From Fratercula arctica (lineage: Eukaryota; Chordata; Aves; Charadriiformes; Alcidae), in NCBI GenBank assembly GCA_947846985.1, contig CANTUZ010000003.1, forward strand, positions 95,942,674 to 96,006,673: a stretch of 64,000 nucleotides of DNA. The letters are read 5' to 3'. A program made the position numbers and the translations under genes. This document shows positions 38,325 to 51,950 of this stretch, piece after piece (within the stretch, counting starts at the first letter, position 1; the number at the start of each line of letters is the position of its first letter). Below the pieces are notes generated by a model. That model saw only the letters and a list, made by a program, of their open reading frames with translations. It did no database searches and was not told the DNA's origin.

Positions 38325-38745
38325 GTCACAGACTCACTGAATGGTTGAGGTTGGAACGGACATCTGGAGGTCATCTTGCTCAAGCAGGGCCATCTAGAGC
38401 TGGTTGCTCAGATCCATGTCCAGGCAGCTTTTAAATATCTCCATGGATGGAGACTCAACAGCATCTCTGGGCAACCTGTGCCAGTGCTCAGTCACCCTCA
38501 CAGTAAAATAAAAGTGTTTTCCTGATGTTCGGATGGAACCTCCTATGTTTTCAGTTTGTGCCCTTTGCCTCTGGTCCCATCACTGGGCACCACTGAAAAG
38601 AGCCTGGCTCCATTTTCTTTACGCCCTCCCTTCAGGTATTTATATACATTGATGAGATCTTACTGAACCTTCTCTTCTCCAGGCTGAACAGTCCCAGCTC
38701 TCTCAGCCTGTCCTCATATGAGAGATGCTCCAGTCCCTGAACTGT
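38325..38745 (-). mobile_element. CR1 LINE fragment, minus orientation
   Basis: The plus strand is antisense CR1: it opens with the tail (GAGGTTGGAACGGACATCTG), passes through the ATCTCTGGGCAACCTGTGCC block and ends in the antisense of the RGLEHLSYE coding region (CTCATATGAGAGATGCTCC). It is 5' truncated, with no intact frame. Confidence 0.92.
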
Positions 38746-41683
38746 CATTCATTTGTCTCCTTATCCATCCCCAGGCAGAGCTCCAGGGACTCCAACTGCT
38801 CCCTCAATCCCCTCGTCTTCCTAGCCTGTCCTTCCTAAAGAGCTGGTCTCCTTCCATTCCACTTGCCTCCTTAGTATTCAAATGCCTAATTTTTTAAATT
38901 GGCGAAATTCTAGGATTGGCAAGAAATATAAGACTATTTAACAGCACACAGCTTCTGATATTAAATTCTGGTATTTCCACATCTGTCTGATTATAGTTCT
39001 ATTTCTAGCACTCCTTGGCTTTGTGTTAGTATTTATTCATGCTAGAGTGTACACAGTGAGTCAAACCGTGTGTGATATTTTGAATTAGTGGCCATAAATA
39101 TTAAAGAGTTTTTTCCCTTTTAACTGTAATAGTAGATAATGTGTCAAGCAAAAATAAATCTAAAAGTAAAGGGAAAATTCTAAAATTACATTCTAATACC
39201 CTGAATGCATCTAATGCTTACTGTCCTACAGCATTTAATATAGTGATATGCAAACAATAACCGTATTTTTGCATTAGAAGTCTCCCCAACAACTTGTGAT
39301 AGGAAGAATATAAACCACGTTTGTGTTCTATTGAAACTGTAGAATTTTTATGGGGTTGGGTGTCATGCCAAAAGTGATACTCCAAGTCTTGCCAATCTAG
39401 TGTGACATGGACTCTCCTTACTGATGGCTTTAGCGTATCACTCATCTGCAAAAATTGCCCCATCAATATCTAAAACCATGCTAGGTGTCTGACTTAGTTC
39501 TGAGTCAGAGGAAGGCATATCTTCTGAGTCATCAGTATCTGTTCCCATACTCTCCCTGATGTTTTACTTTGAGTTGTGCTACATACCAAGCAGACCTTAA
39601 TCCACTTAGCTTGTGAAAACCAACAGAATTGCAGCACAATCAAACATGACTATTGATAAATGTATTCTGTCAGTTGACACAATTCATCTACTATTCCACA
39701 GGACATGATTTTCTACCTTTCTTCTGCAAGATTTCAATCTTCAATTTCTTCATCCTGAAGTTAAGCAGTGATACTCTATTTAGAGTATCAGGCTAAAATG
39801 ACAGGTAGAGTACTTGCAAGCCCTATGAAGACATGTCCATATTTCAAATCTTGCAGTTGAATCTAAGTTTCTTATTTTTCAAATGAACTTGTCATCTGTA
39901 AACCTGTGGGAGAAATTTGTGCTTTTGCTAAGATTAAAACCAGTTTGATCCCTTCTGAAGGACAGAGGATCAGAGAAAAATGCACAGGAAGTCACCCAGT
40001 CCATTTTCCTGTCCAAAGAGTTATGGAGCAGTGCATGTCACTCCTGACAGATGCTTTTTTAATCTATCCTGACCGTGCTCCAATATTTGGTATGCTACAA
40101 CCTCTTAGATATCTGTTTTAGTTCTTTATTATCCTTACCTTGAAAACAGTTAGAAACCATAAGGAAAAGAAAGCATCACAATTTCATTTTTAAAGCATTA
40201 AAACATGCATTTGACCTGAAATGATTTATGCATTTTTAAGAAAAACAAAATAAATGAAGGACCTCACATGGTTTCCAAATACAATTATGTTGCGGTATTG
40301 GCCTAATACTGCAGGGTCAGGGCACTTTAATCCTCTCTTCCATCTTCTGGGATTTGAGCCTGCATCTCTCAGAAGACTCCCTTAATCCTCAGACTGTACT
40401 GTGTCTTCAGTATATAGTGAGTGACCAGGGGCCTCTCGATCTCTCCTGTTACTCTTTTGGCTCTCTAGCAAGATGTAAAAACCTTTGCTGAAACACGTGC
40501 CATACCTATTAGTTAAGTGTCTACCTTCTTACTCTTTCGGTCTCTGACTCACAGGTTATTTATGCTTCATATCCATAGTGGAGCAATATAATCGGTGGTC
40601 CAGGATGGTCTGGGATATACCAGTGATTAAATAAACAGGATTTTAAGTTAGGTCTCTCTGTTTCTGGATAATGATTTAAACAGAAGTCTCAAACATTCCA
40701 GGATAGTGCATTAACAACTAGTAATTTATTTCTTATTGCTGGATTTAAAAGAGCAAGGAGGTATAGTGTATTTCAAATATATTTTAAGCAATTCAGCATA
40801 ATATAAGACTGAACTGTAGAAGGCTGGCAATGAGATTAGTGTCAATTTAGAAGGGACAAATGCCTAGACTGTACTTGTCCTGAACTATGGATATAGCTTT
40901 AGTTAGAGTGACAGAAAAAAAGAGGAATTTGGACTCTGGTTACTGCCTTCTGGTGGGGGCATTCAGCCTGATTGAATCCTTGTCTTCTGCTGCTTATCTA
41001 AATGGTACAAGAGCTCAGTCTTTAAACATTAATTTAAAAATATGGTTTCAACCATACATGGTGTTGAAATAAAAGATTTCAGGTATGATTTTGAACAAAG
41101 AGTTTACATTTTTCATGCCTTTTAGCATGAAATACAGACCTTAGGAATCACCATTTTCCACACATTTTGATGCCTGTTTGATGGTTTTTGATTAATAATG
41201 TCTGAGATCTCCCTGTAATTTGGGAAGGAGGTCCAATAATCCAAAATAAAGTTTACTTTATTTAAGTAAACAGTTTTTCAGCTCACTGCACAAAATATAT
41301 GATAACTTCTGATTTTTGTTTTAAAGCCTTTCTAAATTTGATATATAATTTAAACAAGTTTAAGTATTAATAGGTAAATTAATGTTTTTAATTGCTCTTT
41401 TTCAAAGTTCTTCTGCTAGACTAAACGGTGTAAGGAAGACTTTGCTAATGCCCTCCTTCCTGTTGGTAGTAGTTAGTCATCTGGTTAAAAACAGAGGCTT
41501 GCTGCATAGGTGCCTTGGTTTTCAATGAATATTCCCCTCACTTATAAGGGCTAAAACCAATCTTTTAAAATATATTTCCAAATATAGTTAAATATTTTAA
41601 ATACTATTATTTTTTTCCCCCAGTTTACACTCCATTTTAAGCTTACTACATTTTTTTTTTTTTTTCCAGCCCTGTTTTCATTT
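38746..41683. other. AT-rich sequence without recognisable gene
   Basis: Only short frames occur. A 17-nt T run (41651-41665 area) lies close to the solo LTR that follows. Confidence 0.5.
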
Positions 41684-42235
41684 TGTCCTGGTTTCAGCAG
41701 GGATAGAGTTAATTTTCTTTCTAGTAGCTGCTGTGTTTTGGGTTCAGTATGAGAATAATGCTGATAACACATATTGTTTTAGTTGTTGCTAACCAATGTT
41801 TACTTAGTCAAGGACTAAGTAAAGAAAAAGTCCATAGTCAAGGACTTTTTCAGCTTCCTAGGGAAGCTGAGAAGGAGCATAGACCGGAAAAACTGGCCAA
41901 AGGAATATTCCACACCACAGACGTCATGCTCAGTATATAAATGGGAGTTGGCCAGGGGGCAGGAATCTGTGATCACTGCTCGGGATGGGCTGGGCAACCG
42001 ATCATCGGGTGGTGAGAGCAACTTGTGTTGTATTCTTTTACCATTATTATTAGTATTATTGTAATTTTCCTTTTCCTGTTATTGTTCTATTAAACTGTCT
42101 TTATTTCAACCCACGAGGTTTTTTTCCTTTTACCTCCCTTTCTCCCTCTTCTCCCTACCCTACTGGGGGAGTGGGGGTGTGGAGCGAGCGAGCGGCTGCA
42201 TGATCCTAGTTGCTGGCTGGGGTTAAACCATGACA
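41684..42235 (+). mobile_element. ERVL-type solo LTR
   Basis: A 552-bp element starts TGTCCTGGTTTCAGC and ends GGTTAAACCATGACA. The flanks CATTT (41679-41683) and CATTC (42236-42240) are a 5-bp target duplication with one mismatch. In order it has a CRE-like ACGTCATG at 41921, TATA box TATATAA at 41934-41940, and the poly(A) signal ATTAAA at 42089-42094, so it reads on the plus strand. No internal retroviral genes are present. By sequence style it belongs to the ERVL LTRs widespread in neoavian and passerine genomes (recognised from memory). Confidence 0.9.
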
Positions 42236-42549
42236 CATTCACATTTACTGTTTTGAGGTCTGGGACGTCTGCTTCAGCCCTGCGTTCTTCTGTGCTGACT
42301 TTACATTGCTAATGATGGGGTTATTTATGAAAGTAAGCCAGACGTGGTAAGTAGGGAAAAAAGAGGAAATCCAGTAGCAATGATTTCCTTGCAGTCTTAG
42401 ACATGGATGACGTGGCCCCCCAAAAGCAAATTTTTTCAATTTGGGTTTTTTCACTTGGAGGACAATGGAAGGAACCTAATATTTCACAGCACTTCAGACA
42501 CAGCTTTAATCATTTTATCCAGGAAGTAATGGACTATCTGCTTAAATCA

Positions 42550-42920
42550 TTGCTGGAGTTCTATAGGTTTAGGTTTCTTCTGAAATTAAGCAAACCCAGT
42601 TCCTTCAGTCTTTTGCTCCAGAGTACATATTGTGCCTCTTATCCTGCTCCAGTTTGTCCAGCTCCTTTCTTGAAGTTAGATGCCTGAAGCAGGATGCAGT
42701 ACTCAATTCAAGCATCTATCTGTGTCTGTGGGAGTAGAAACGCTACTACATATCGCATTGTCTGCGACGCTGTTGTTTATGCATCCCACTATGGCTTATT
42801 TTTTCACAATAGTAAGACAGTGTTGGTTCACCTTGGCTTATGAACCACAGTGACTCACGGATTCTTTTTTGAAGAAGTTCTGCTTAGTAATCTTGCAGTT
42901 GTACTTTTGGTAAACCCTAA
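42550..42920 (-). mobile_element. Possible ancient CR1-like LINE remnant, minus orientation
   Basis: Phrases such as CTCCAGTTTGTCCAGCTCC, CTTGAAGTTAGATGCCTGAA and GATGCAGTACTCAA match the antisense of the CR1 ORF2 C-terminal coding region (normally TCCAGCTTGTCCATGTC, GAGGAGCCCAGAACTGG, ACAGTACTCCAGG) with heavy divergence. Limits are approximate. Confidence 0.5.
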
Positions 42921-43956
42921 ACAGAATAATACTTTGAACTTGTCTTCTTTTTTTACTGCATTGATCTTTTCTACAGTTTCTTCAAGCATCCAAATTCTAA
43001 TTCTGTCATTCAATCTGCTTATGTACTCTCCAAAACCTAATATAAAATACAACTGTAATATATTACTGTTTTATTTGATATTCTAATTTACTGATTCCAC
43101 GTTATTGAGTAGTATCAGATGTAAGGAAAATTTCTGCGGTTTTATACTCAATCATCCCTCCCTTTGGACAATGAACTATTAATTTTTAATTTTCTTTAAA
43201 AATTGTTAAAATCATTTCCCAAGTGCTTTTGCACCCATTTTCCTTTAGTTTCATCAAGATATTTTTCTTTGATTGCTTGAAATAAAGTCTCATGGAACTA
43301 TCAAAAATTTTTTTGCAAGTAAATACATATGATCTTTTCTGCTTCTCTCCTATCCACAAGGCCTATTGCCTGGTTTAGAAGGAGATTTAAATTGGTTTAA
43401 TGCAAGGGATTCCCCTCTTAGGCTATCCCTTAAAGACCTTCAAATTGGTTGGTTGTTTATTGCAGTATTTTTCTGAGAATTGCCGTTGGCTGACTAGTTC
43501 TTAAGTTCCTAATTCCCTCTCTGCCTCCTTTTAAAATGTGTTAAAATTCTTTCTGGAACCTTAGTTACAGCCTACAGATAGCATGTCAATTAGAAAATTC
43601 TCTAGAAAATAGAAAACATGAGTTTGAGGTTGAAGACAAATTTTAAACCCAAGGCAGTCCTTCGCTTAGCAGTGGGTTGACGTCAAGGCAGCTATGCGGA
43701 AACCATTCCATTGCAGTCTAGAAGGAAAGGAATAAATCCGGATCCAGCCTACTCTCAACCAAGAATTCATGACTGTGGATCACGAATGGACAGGAATGCT
43801 TTACTCTTGTCTGGCATTACATGCAGCATTTCCAGAGGGGATGGATTTCAGACATGTCGCTATCCTGGGATTTTTTATTGTCTGGGCAGCAGGGTATCAA
43901 ATGTTTGTGTTGTAGTTCTAAGTCACTTTCATACTGCTTTCATATATAGTGTGCTG

Positions 43957-43978
43957 TATATATATATATATATATATA
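43957..43978. repeat. (TA)11 microsatellite
   Basis: Perfect TA dinucleotide run, 22 bp. Confidence 0.95.
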
Positions 43979-45739
43979 TGTCATATGGATGCCAAATCCT
44001 CGGTTTTGAAACCTACTCCTGGGACCAAGTGTATAAATATTTTATTGTGTCTCTTTTCGTATCTTCTTTTACTAGAGGATGCAATGGGACTTTAGGCTAA
44101 GGGTTTCCAGCTGAAAATACCAGGGGCAGGGAGGGCACAGGAGCAAACTATATTGGAAAGACAGGTGCTGTTCAGTCTGGGGAGCAGACCTGACAGACGC
44201 TATGTTGAGCTTTCTGAGGAAAGAACTGTCTGACTATAGGCTTACTGGACTTTGCTGCTTTTTTGCAAGGTTAATAGCATCTGTCTAAAAAAAAAAGTCA
44301 GAGGAAAAAGAGCACGTGTGTAAGGCAATTCCCTTGTAAGGGGAAACATCTCTTTCAAAAGCTCCCAAAGCTCCCAATATGCAGTCTGGCAGAAATCCAC
44401 CATTTTGCTATTGGGATTTTTAAGATCATTGCTTCCTATACAAATTGTTCTTTGTCCCACAGATCTTGGCCAGACAAAAACTAGTTTGATAGTGCCTTTC
44501 CTCAGGCAGGCCAGATCACATGGGCTGTGGGCCAACGGCTGTATCTGGTAGGTCTTCTCTGTACTACTGCTGCCATTGAGTGCGTTGGGTACCTCCTAAT
44601 TGCCACAGTGACATTATGTGTGCCTTTGCCCTCATCCCACCAAACTTTCTCTCCCGGTGTCAGTGCCAGGCAGAAATGTTGCCTGAAGAAATGTGAAGGA
44701 GTGGCAGTGTGGAAAAAAAATGAGGAATTTTTTTTTTTAATCTCAACTATTCTTTTGATCAACCCACCATTACTGGACTCCACTTGAATATTTTTTTTAG
44801 GAATTATTTCCACAAAATAACAAACAAGAGAAAAAGGGCATAGTTCATTTCTAAAGCACACAGGGCACTCAAGTGCTTTTACTCAGTTCATTGCAGCAGT
44901 ACAAAGAATAATTAGACCCCAGCAAAAAGGTAGGTTATTTCTCATTACTGGTTCCTTCCATCTTGTTTGCAACCTGTTTTTGCACAGAGCAACACAGCTA
45001 TTTATAAACTGCAAGTGGGAGCTGAGAATAGGAAGAGCTTTGTGTTCATATAATGACAGTGTCAGGAGAGCAATACTTTAGCTAAATTGGGATGGCCTCT
45101 ACAAAACCCTATTTTTATGATTGTAATACTGCTGGTATTTTGCAGACTGAAGTCTCCCAAACACAGGCCCAGCTTCATATGATTTGTCTCTTCTTACGTA
45201 TAAAAATTAACCAAGTTATGTTAAAAAGCCATTTTCTTGAGTAGAGCTTTTTAGCCTTTCATTTTAGCTATATGAAATTAGTCAATAGGCCAGGCTGTTC
45301 CCCAGAAAATACAAGCAGTTTTCCAGAGAAGGCCAAAAGGTGGTTGTTACAATACTGAGTTATTTTGAGGAGAGAGCAGGGACGTAAGTGGGACAGGTAA
45401 ATGCATTAAGGGAAAAAACAAGTTTTCCAAAGACCTTGCAATGGTAGAAAATGGAGTACAGTTCTAGCAGGTCTGCATGTGCCTGCAAATGAGCATCTCA
45501 GATACTATTTTCCTGTTTCTCCTTTCTTTTGTTCTAGGTAAGAAGAAGACATTGCACAAGGGAGTGGGGAACCTCGAATTTCCAGTTTTGCTTACTCTTT
45601 GCAAGAGAGGTATCATTCCAAAACTTTCTAGAATAAAATTCTTCTCTAGCTCATTTGCCACTGAGAGCTGTGGTGTTTGATTTGGAGCAATTTCACCTGT
45701 AATTATTACCTGGCAAATGCTGGCTTCTAACAAATGATG

Positions 45740-45766
45740 AAAAAAAAAAAAGAAAAAAAAAAAAAA
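45740..45766. repeat. A-rich run with a single G
   Basis: 27 nt of A interrupted once at 45752. Confidence 0.9.
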
Positions 45767-48700
45767 GAAGCTTTTTCCACTTACTTTGGATGCACTGGGA
45801 TAAAATGCTGTAGAAATACCAGCTAGAAGCAAATTGACTTAGTGTCAATTTGAGCTCCTACCAAACTATTAGATTCTGTTACTAGAACAGAAACCTGCAA
45901 CCCGGTGTACGACCTGCTTTTACCAAATAGATGTTACAGAAATATGTAAGAAATGATGTACATTTTTAGATTTTCTAAAGAAATTTTTTTTTTTAAATCA
46001 GTCAAAACTCCTCTTCAAATTTGGCAAGATGCTTGCCTCTCACTTGAACATAGCAACAAAATAACAGTAGAACATGTTTGAGTCCTTTCTTAAAATTACA
46101 GAACAGGAGTTTGCGGTTTTGATTTGCAACCTTCTGGAACTGGAATTGAAAGCAAGGCATTGCTTTGGGTAAAATACCTTTTAAACCTGCTGTTCATATT
46201 AATTCAGCACAAATGTGTTCAGAGGCAATGGGAAATGAGTCAGCACCAGTGTTGTTACTGTTTTTAACACTTCCGTGGGTATGACTAGGAAAATATAGTT
46301 AAGAAAATGATAGCTTCTCAATTTCTGCAGAAGGACGTTTAAGAGTAATGGGACTTATACACCACTTTTAAAATGTAAAACAAGTACAGACAACTCCCAG
46401 TTAATAATTACCAATTACCTTGTGTCACAGTCTCGTGATTTGGAGATCTGAGACAAGAAAGGCAAAGGGAGATATTCAGTTCAGCTGCCCAACTTGTTAA
46501 AAGAAATAATAGAACAGAAAAGTAGAACAATGACATGAAGTTAAAGAAAAAGTGGGTAAAATTCCTTCTACTCTCCTAGAATTACAAAACAAAACCAATG
46601 ATGTTGCTAGCTGATAATTGCAAGGAAATCATAGAAATTTACAAATATTGATATTCACAGAGAACTGGTTTTGCTCCAAAACGTATTTAAAGAAATATTG
46701 TTAGTTGTTAATATTGCTAATATTTCATTATCAGGGGAAAAGGCTAGAGTAATTAGCTCACTTTCTTATTGAGATTTTTTATCACTATGGCTGTACTAAA
46801 AGAAACAACTATCTATGTGTATAAAAATGTCTTGTTGAAACTAAGCATCTTTCTCCTTTGGTAAAGGGAAATTTGCTCTATTGTTTAACATGCTGAAGCT
46901 ACAAATAGAGAAAGTATTCTAACAGCTCAGCAATTTTTTTTCATGTATTTATGCTGTTTACATACTTAAATACTAATGTAGGTCAGCTATCTCTAGCAAA
47001 GGCCTCCTAAACCTTTGTTAGTGGCTGGAAAGGCCTAGAATCCAAATATACCTACTCTTTGGTCTCCAAAATCAAATGCAAGTCTTCCTACTGGCCTTTA
47101 GGGGCACTGAAGTGAAGTACTGACAGTTTATGGACTTGTTGCCCAAGTTAGCTTAAAGGTAACTTTCACGAACCAGTGCTTGTACGTGTGTTATATTCTT
47201 CTTCCTTACTACTGTGTAAAGGTCTCCATGCCTCTGGATAAGGCTGAGGAAAAATCATTTGTATGCTGAGGGAAAAGCAAATACTGACATATTTTAAGAC
47301 CAGTATAATATTAATAAATTGTTGAGTAACTGAAGGAGTCGGCTATGCATGCTAGGTCCCTGAATTAATTTTGAAGAGTCAAAGGAGACCGGGCAGATAA
47401 TCCAGTGAAGATTTTCCCTTGAGGTTAGAGCTAACTGAGACAGGACCTTAGAATTTCAGTCAGTAAGATGTAAATAGACAATGATTATATATAAAAAAAG
47501 AGAAGAATCGGGCAGGAGACTCTTAGGAAATATGTTTCTGAAGTTCGCGGTTTAGAAGCACATCCTACAAGTATACATTACCCATGAGCTGAGTTCATCC
47601 AGTGCTCTTTACAATCATTCTCACTCATGTACCTTGCTGTTAGTTCTGTACTACGTTTAAGTACCTTCGCGTTAACTAAAGTCGTAAGATAGGTGTGTTG
47701 TTACTAAAACTCTTGCTTTTTTCTGTTGTTGCTGTCTTCTAATCTGATTGGCTAAATCATTAATGTATGATAGAAAAATAAATGCTACTCTGCTCAGTGA
47801 TCACACCTCGGATTTTCAAAGGGGTCAGAAGGAGCCTACTGCCGTTTTTTCAGTCACCTTTGAATATCCTTGTTTTTATGACTGAATCACTGATTTTAAG
47901 AAGTCAAATCCTTAGCAGATCTAAAACTTACAGCAATTCCTTGTTTGTTATGGACTTGTTCCATATCTCTTGATAATATTAATTTTTATCATATGGTTTG
48001 AAAGTGACAAGATTTGAGGGTAATTTTTATAGGGAACAACTTACATAGATAAATGGATATGTATACAAACTCAAATGATCCTTACATAAACAAAATCCCA
48101 TAATGAAATATGCAGTATTCTTAGTAAAGGATTAGTGAAGGCATGAGAAGTCTTTCTTTTCCATTTTTCAAATCCAAGTCACTCTGTGAGAGGGAGATTT
48201 TGTCAGTGCTTCAGAAGTCTTAGTCTGAACCACCTGCTTTCATATATAAAACCAGAATAAATAAATACTAATGCATTTATACATACATAGCTGGCACTAG
48301 TTCCTTTAGTACCAATCAGTTTGAGTAATCTCAGTGAAACTTATCATCAATTTATAATGAATTTTGTATTATCATTATGTAAATCAGGAGGAGTTAAGAA
48401 AGCATGTGTCAAATTCCATTCTCACCATCTTTTGAAAACTGCAGGGACAACACAAAGATTCTCTAAAACTTGGGTTTAGAGCTCGATCTTTCATCATTCT
48501 TCATGTCCATCCTATCTACTTAGCTTTTTTTGGTATTTTACAAAACTGATGGCAGCTGTTTGGAGCTGTGAATATTATTACAATTACTTGAAGGAATCAC
48601 AATCATTGTCTGATTCAGATATTGAATAGAAAAATGTATGGGAGGAACAGTTTTTAGATAATATTGGGACGAAATGAAACAGTTTGAATCTCTGGAGGAA

Positions 48701-51700
48701 GGTTTGGAAGAGTACAGGCAGATTAGAAATGGGATCAATTCAGGCCTGCAACAACATGTCTAACATTTACATTGAATTTATAGAAAACAATGCTGACTGC
48801 ATGGTCCTGCTATCTTACAGTATATTTCAAAAGCTCCTGTAATTTTTATCTTTTGGGAATTCTGATGAAGCATTTTGAAGGAGACAAGATAGAACATTTT
48901 TGTTATGGTGCTTGAAATGTTAGATGCAAACTCTCTTCTGACTGTAATGCAAATTGGCCTCTGTATATTTTGTAGGAAAGCTTAAAACATGTTGCCATTG
49001 CTGATATAACATGGGAACAACAATGCAGTGTACAGTTAACTGAATTTTCACTTTTCTTAAGCGTGAGGCTGTAATGAGGCTGCAATGTTCAAAAGTTGTT
49101 CTTTTATACGATGTTGTATTTGGTCCCTAGCAGCTTGCTATGTCTAATTAACACCTACACAAGTATTTGAATGCTATCTTAAAATCTATAATTTGTAGGA
49201 CCTTCATTATGGATAAACTTGCAGCAGAGCAACAAATGTATTGAAAAAAACCCATAATTTTTATCTTGTCAAAGCTCCAGTGGATAAAACAAGTTCAGTG
49301 TCTGTCTTGCTCATACTGCATTGCTAAGAATGGTGACTGTGATTTCATACGTTTTTTGTACACGGGATTCTGTTTCTCACTGGGATTTGGGGATGCTTCT
49401 AACATACATATTGTATTTGGTATACCCAATTATCCTGATCTCAGGATTCATCAAAAGTTTTATGTCTGTTTAATTTGTGATCTTTAAACTTATTAAAATA
49501 TGGATGGTATTCCAGACTTAACTTTGATATATTACACCAAAGGCCATAGTTATTCCTTTGTATGATTTTCTCCTGCATGCTTTTAGTTTGTCTCTAGTTT
49601 ATTACTGAGATAAAGGACTTTTACTTTGTGAAATTGATTTGCTATGGTGAATTTCTCCTGCTGCTATTTTAATCTTTGCTGATCTGGATTTATAGTGACC
49701 TCTCTTAGAGAAATTGTTTTGTATAACCTTTTTTTTTTTTTTTTTCTTCTCCTTAGGATTTAAATTATTGCTTCAGCTAGATCCCTGAGGTTTTTTTTTT
49801 GTTTAGTTTTCATCTTCAGGATTATTTCTGTTTTACATTAGTTGGGTTGCTCTTTTCTTGGTGACCTACTTGGCTGTCAGAATGCCCAGACTCAGTCTTT
49901 TTGGCTATGTTCTTTTTTAAAAGGCTGTTTCTAGAAATCTGCCTGCTTAAACAGCATACAAATAAAACACCAGTTCACATTTTCTTTCTGATGATGTGCA
50001 AAATTTGCCACAGCATCTGTTACTTTTGGTGTTTTTCCCTATTGGCTTTTACCATGGTATTGGAGTGAATGTATAGGCGTCTTTTCTATCAGCTCTAAGC
50101 TATTGGATACTACAAGTTCCACTTTATTCAAATTCAAGTTAAAATGTCAAGCTGTGACTTTCCTTGGACAATATTTATGTAAATATGTCACTTTCTTACC
50201 AAGTAAATCCATTCCTTTATTAATTGAGAGCTACACGTGCAAAAGTAAGCCAGTGACAAAAAAAAAGTAGAAAATACATTCCTGCTAACCCCTTTCACAT
50301 CTCTAGATTTAACATCAAAGATGTATTTATATGACTGATTTTAGCTGGCAACAGTTAAAAATGTTATTAAGTGTATTGGTATGTAGCACAAGATTCAATT
50401 TCTAACTTTCCTCAAAGTTGAGTGATGCTAAACCAAACTGGTCAGTAGAGGTGAAACAGGGCAAGAAATAGCAAACTGTGATCTATTCTGCTGTTCACTT
50501 ACCTGATTTCGTAGCCTGTCGGCAAAAATCTGGGAGTGAATCCCTTCTCCATTAGTGTATTGGACAATTATTTTTCATTATGGCCAGCAACGGAAAGATT
50601 AAAATGTGTATAAACAGAGGTCTGTGCACAGGTAGCACACCTCCACGGCAGTGAGCATGTGGCAAAGTGACGAGGGGCAGTGTCTCTGAAGTGACTCCTC
50701 AGCTCTCCCGAGAGTCGCAAACATGCAAGGCAGGGCACGCGGCGAGAAAACAGACTGTAGAAGCAAATTACCGTTGGTAGTAATTCATAACAATTATAAG
50801 GAGAAACAATTGTGGCAATCAGAAATAAGTCCTTTTCTGTTCAGAGGCTGTAGAATTTGCCATGAACTACAGACTTGAAGTGCTGCCTCAGCAAAATTCA
50901 CTGTTTTAAAGACTACAGACCTATGCACAAATGTAAAAATGTGAGTAAGGTTGAGAAACCAAGCACTAAAAAGCTTGTAAGTGCCAGAATGAAAAATGCC
51001 TCTGCAATCTTAATTTGGCATCCAAGTGCCTATGTATTATGATATAGAAGCGCATATTTAAAATATTGCCTAATTCATTACAGCTGACAGTGTAAATTCT
51101 ATTTAAATTCTTCTCTGAATCATTACCTTTCTCACAGATTTTTCTGTGAAATGTGTCACTTCTATCTGAAATCATCACAAAAATGCATTAATTTATTATC
51201 ACAATGCCCATGTGAAATAATGGAATGTTTTATCCCTATTTGATTTGTAGGAAGCTGAAGTGTGGAGAGGTGTAGGTCAAAGGGATCCATTAATTTCATG
51301 TGTCTAACTGAGAAGGCTGAGGCCTCATTTTTCAAATAAGGCAGTATTTTTAGCAATTCATATGTCTAGAGCAGAGGTCCCTCTGACAACTGTTACAGTC
51401 TGAGTGCTTAATACTTAAAAACTCAGACTATGTGACTGCAGTTTTCACTTCTTATACCAGAACCTCTCTGAGGCAGAGCAGCTGGGGACAGCCAGGAAAG
51501 GGAAAAATTTCCAAAACTCTGTCTATGAGCTCAGTCATTCACTTTATGGAGATGGTGCAGGAAGAGCGTACTCATGATTACAAGCCTTGTAAAGCTTTCA
51601 TGTGTTCCGTGAGTGTGGAGTTTCTAAGGATTTTGACTGTTGTCTGTCACAGGTTGCTATGGGTATGCCTGAGTGGCACATTAAAGCTTTATCACGTGGC

Positions 51701-51842
51701 CATTTAAGATGGTATTTCACAGGGACAGTGACAGGTCCATCCTTGAAATGTCCATATTTGCTCAAGTTCAAAATCATGGCACAAAGTATGCAGAAGGTGA
51801 AGACAGGGGAAAAGTGAGATGGGGCTAAAATATTTTCAAGAA

Positions 51843-51950
51843 AATCATAGAATCATAGAATGGTTTGAGTTGGAAGGGACCTTAAAGATCGTCTAGTTCC
51901 AACCCGCTGCCATGGGCAGGGACACCTCCCACTAGACCAGGTTGCTCAAA
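51843..51950 (-). mobile_element. CR1 3'-end fragment, minus orientation
   Basis: The plus strand has ATCATAGAATCATAGAATGG, then TTGGAAGGGACCTTAAAG and the block CCACTAGACCAGGTTGCTCA, the antisense of the CR1 stop-proximal region. About 108 bp. Confidence 0.93.

Larger units (their letters stand above)
42921..51842. other. AT-rich sequence without recognisable gene
   Basis: Contains a (TA)11 microsatellite (43957-43978), an A-rich run (45740-45766) and a small CpG-bearing patch (about 50590-50760). Several ORFs of 60-120 codons exist but none has a recognisable domain or splice context. Confidence 0.5.

Noticed and set aside
44242..44861. Two overlapping minus-strand ORFs (97 and 119 codons)
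   Set aside because: No domain or mobile-element motif recognised and no splice context. Could be a decayed repeat, but I cannot support it.
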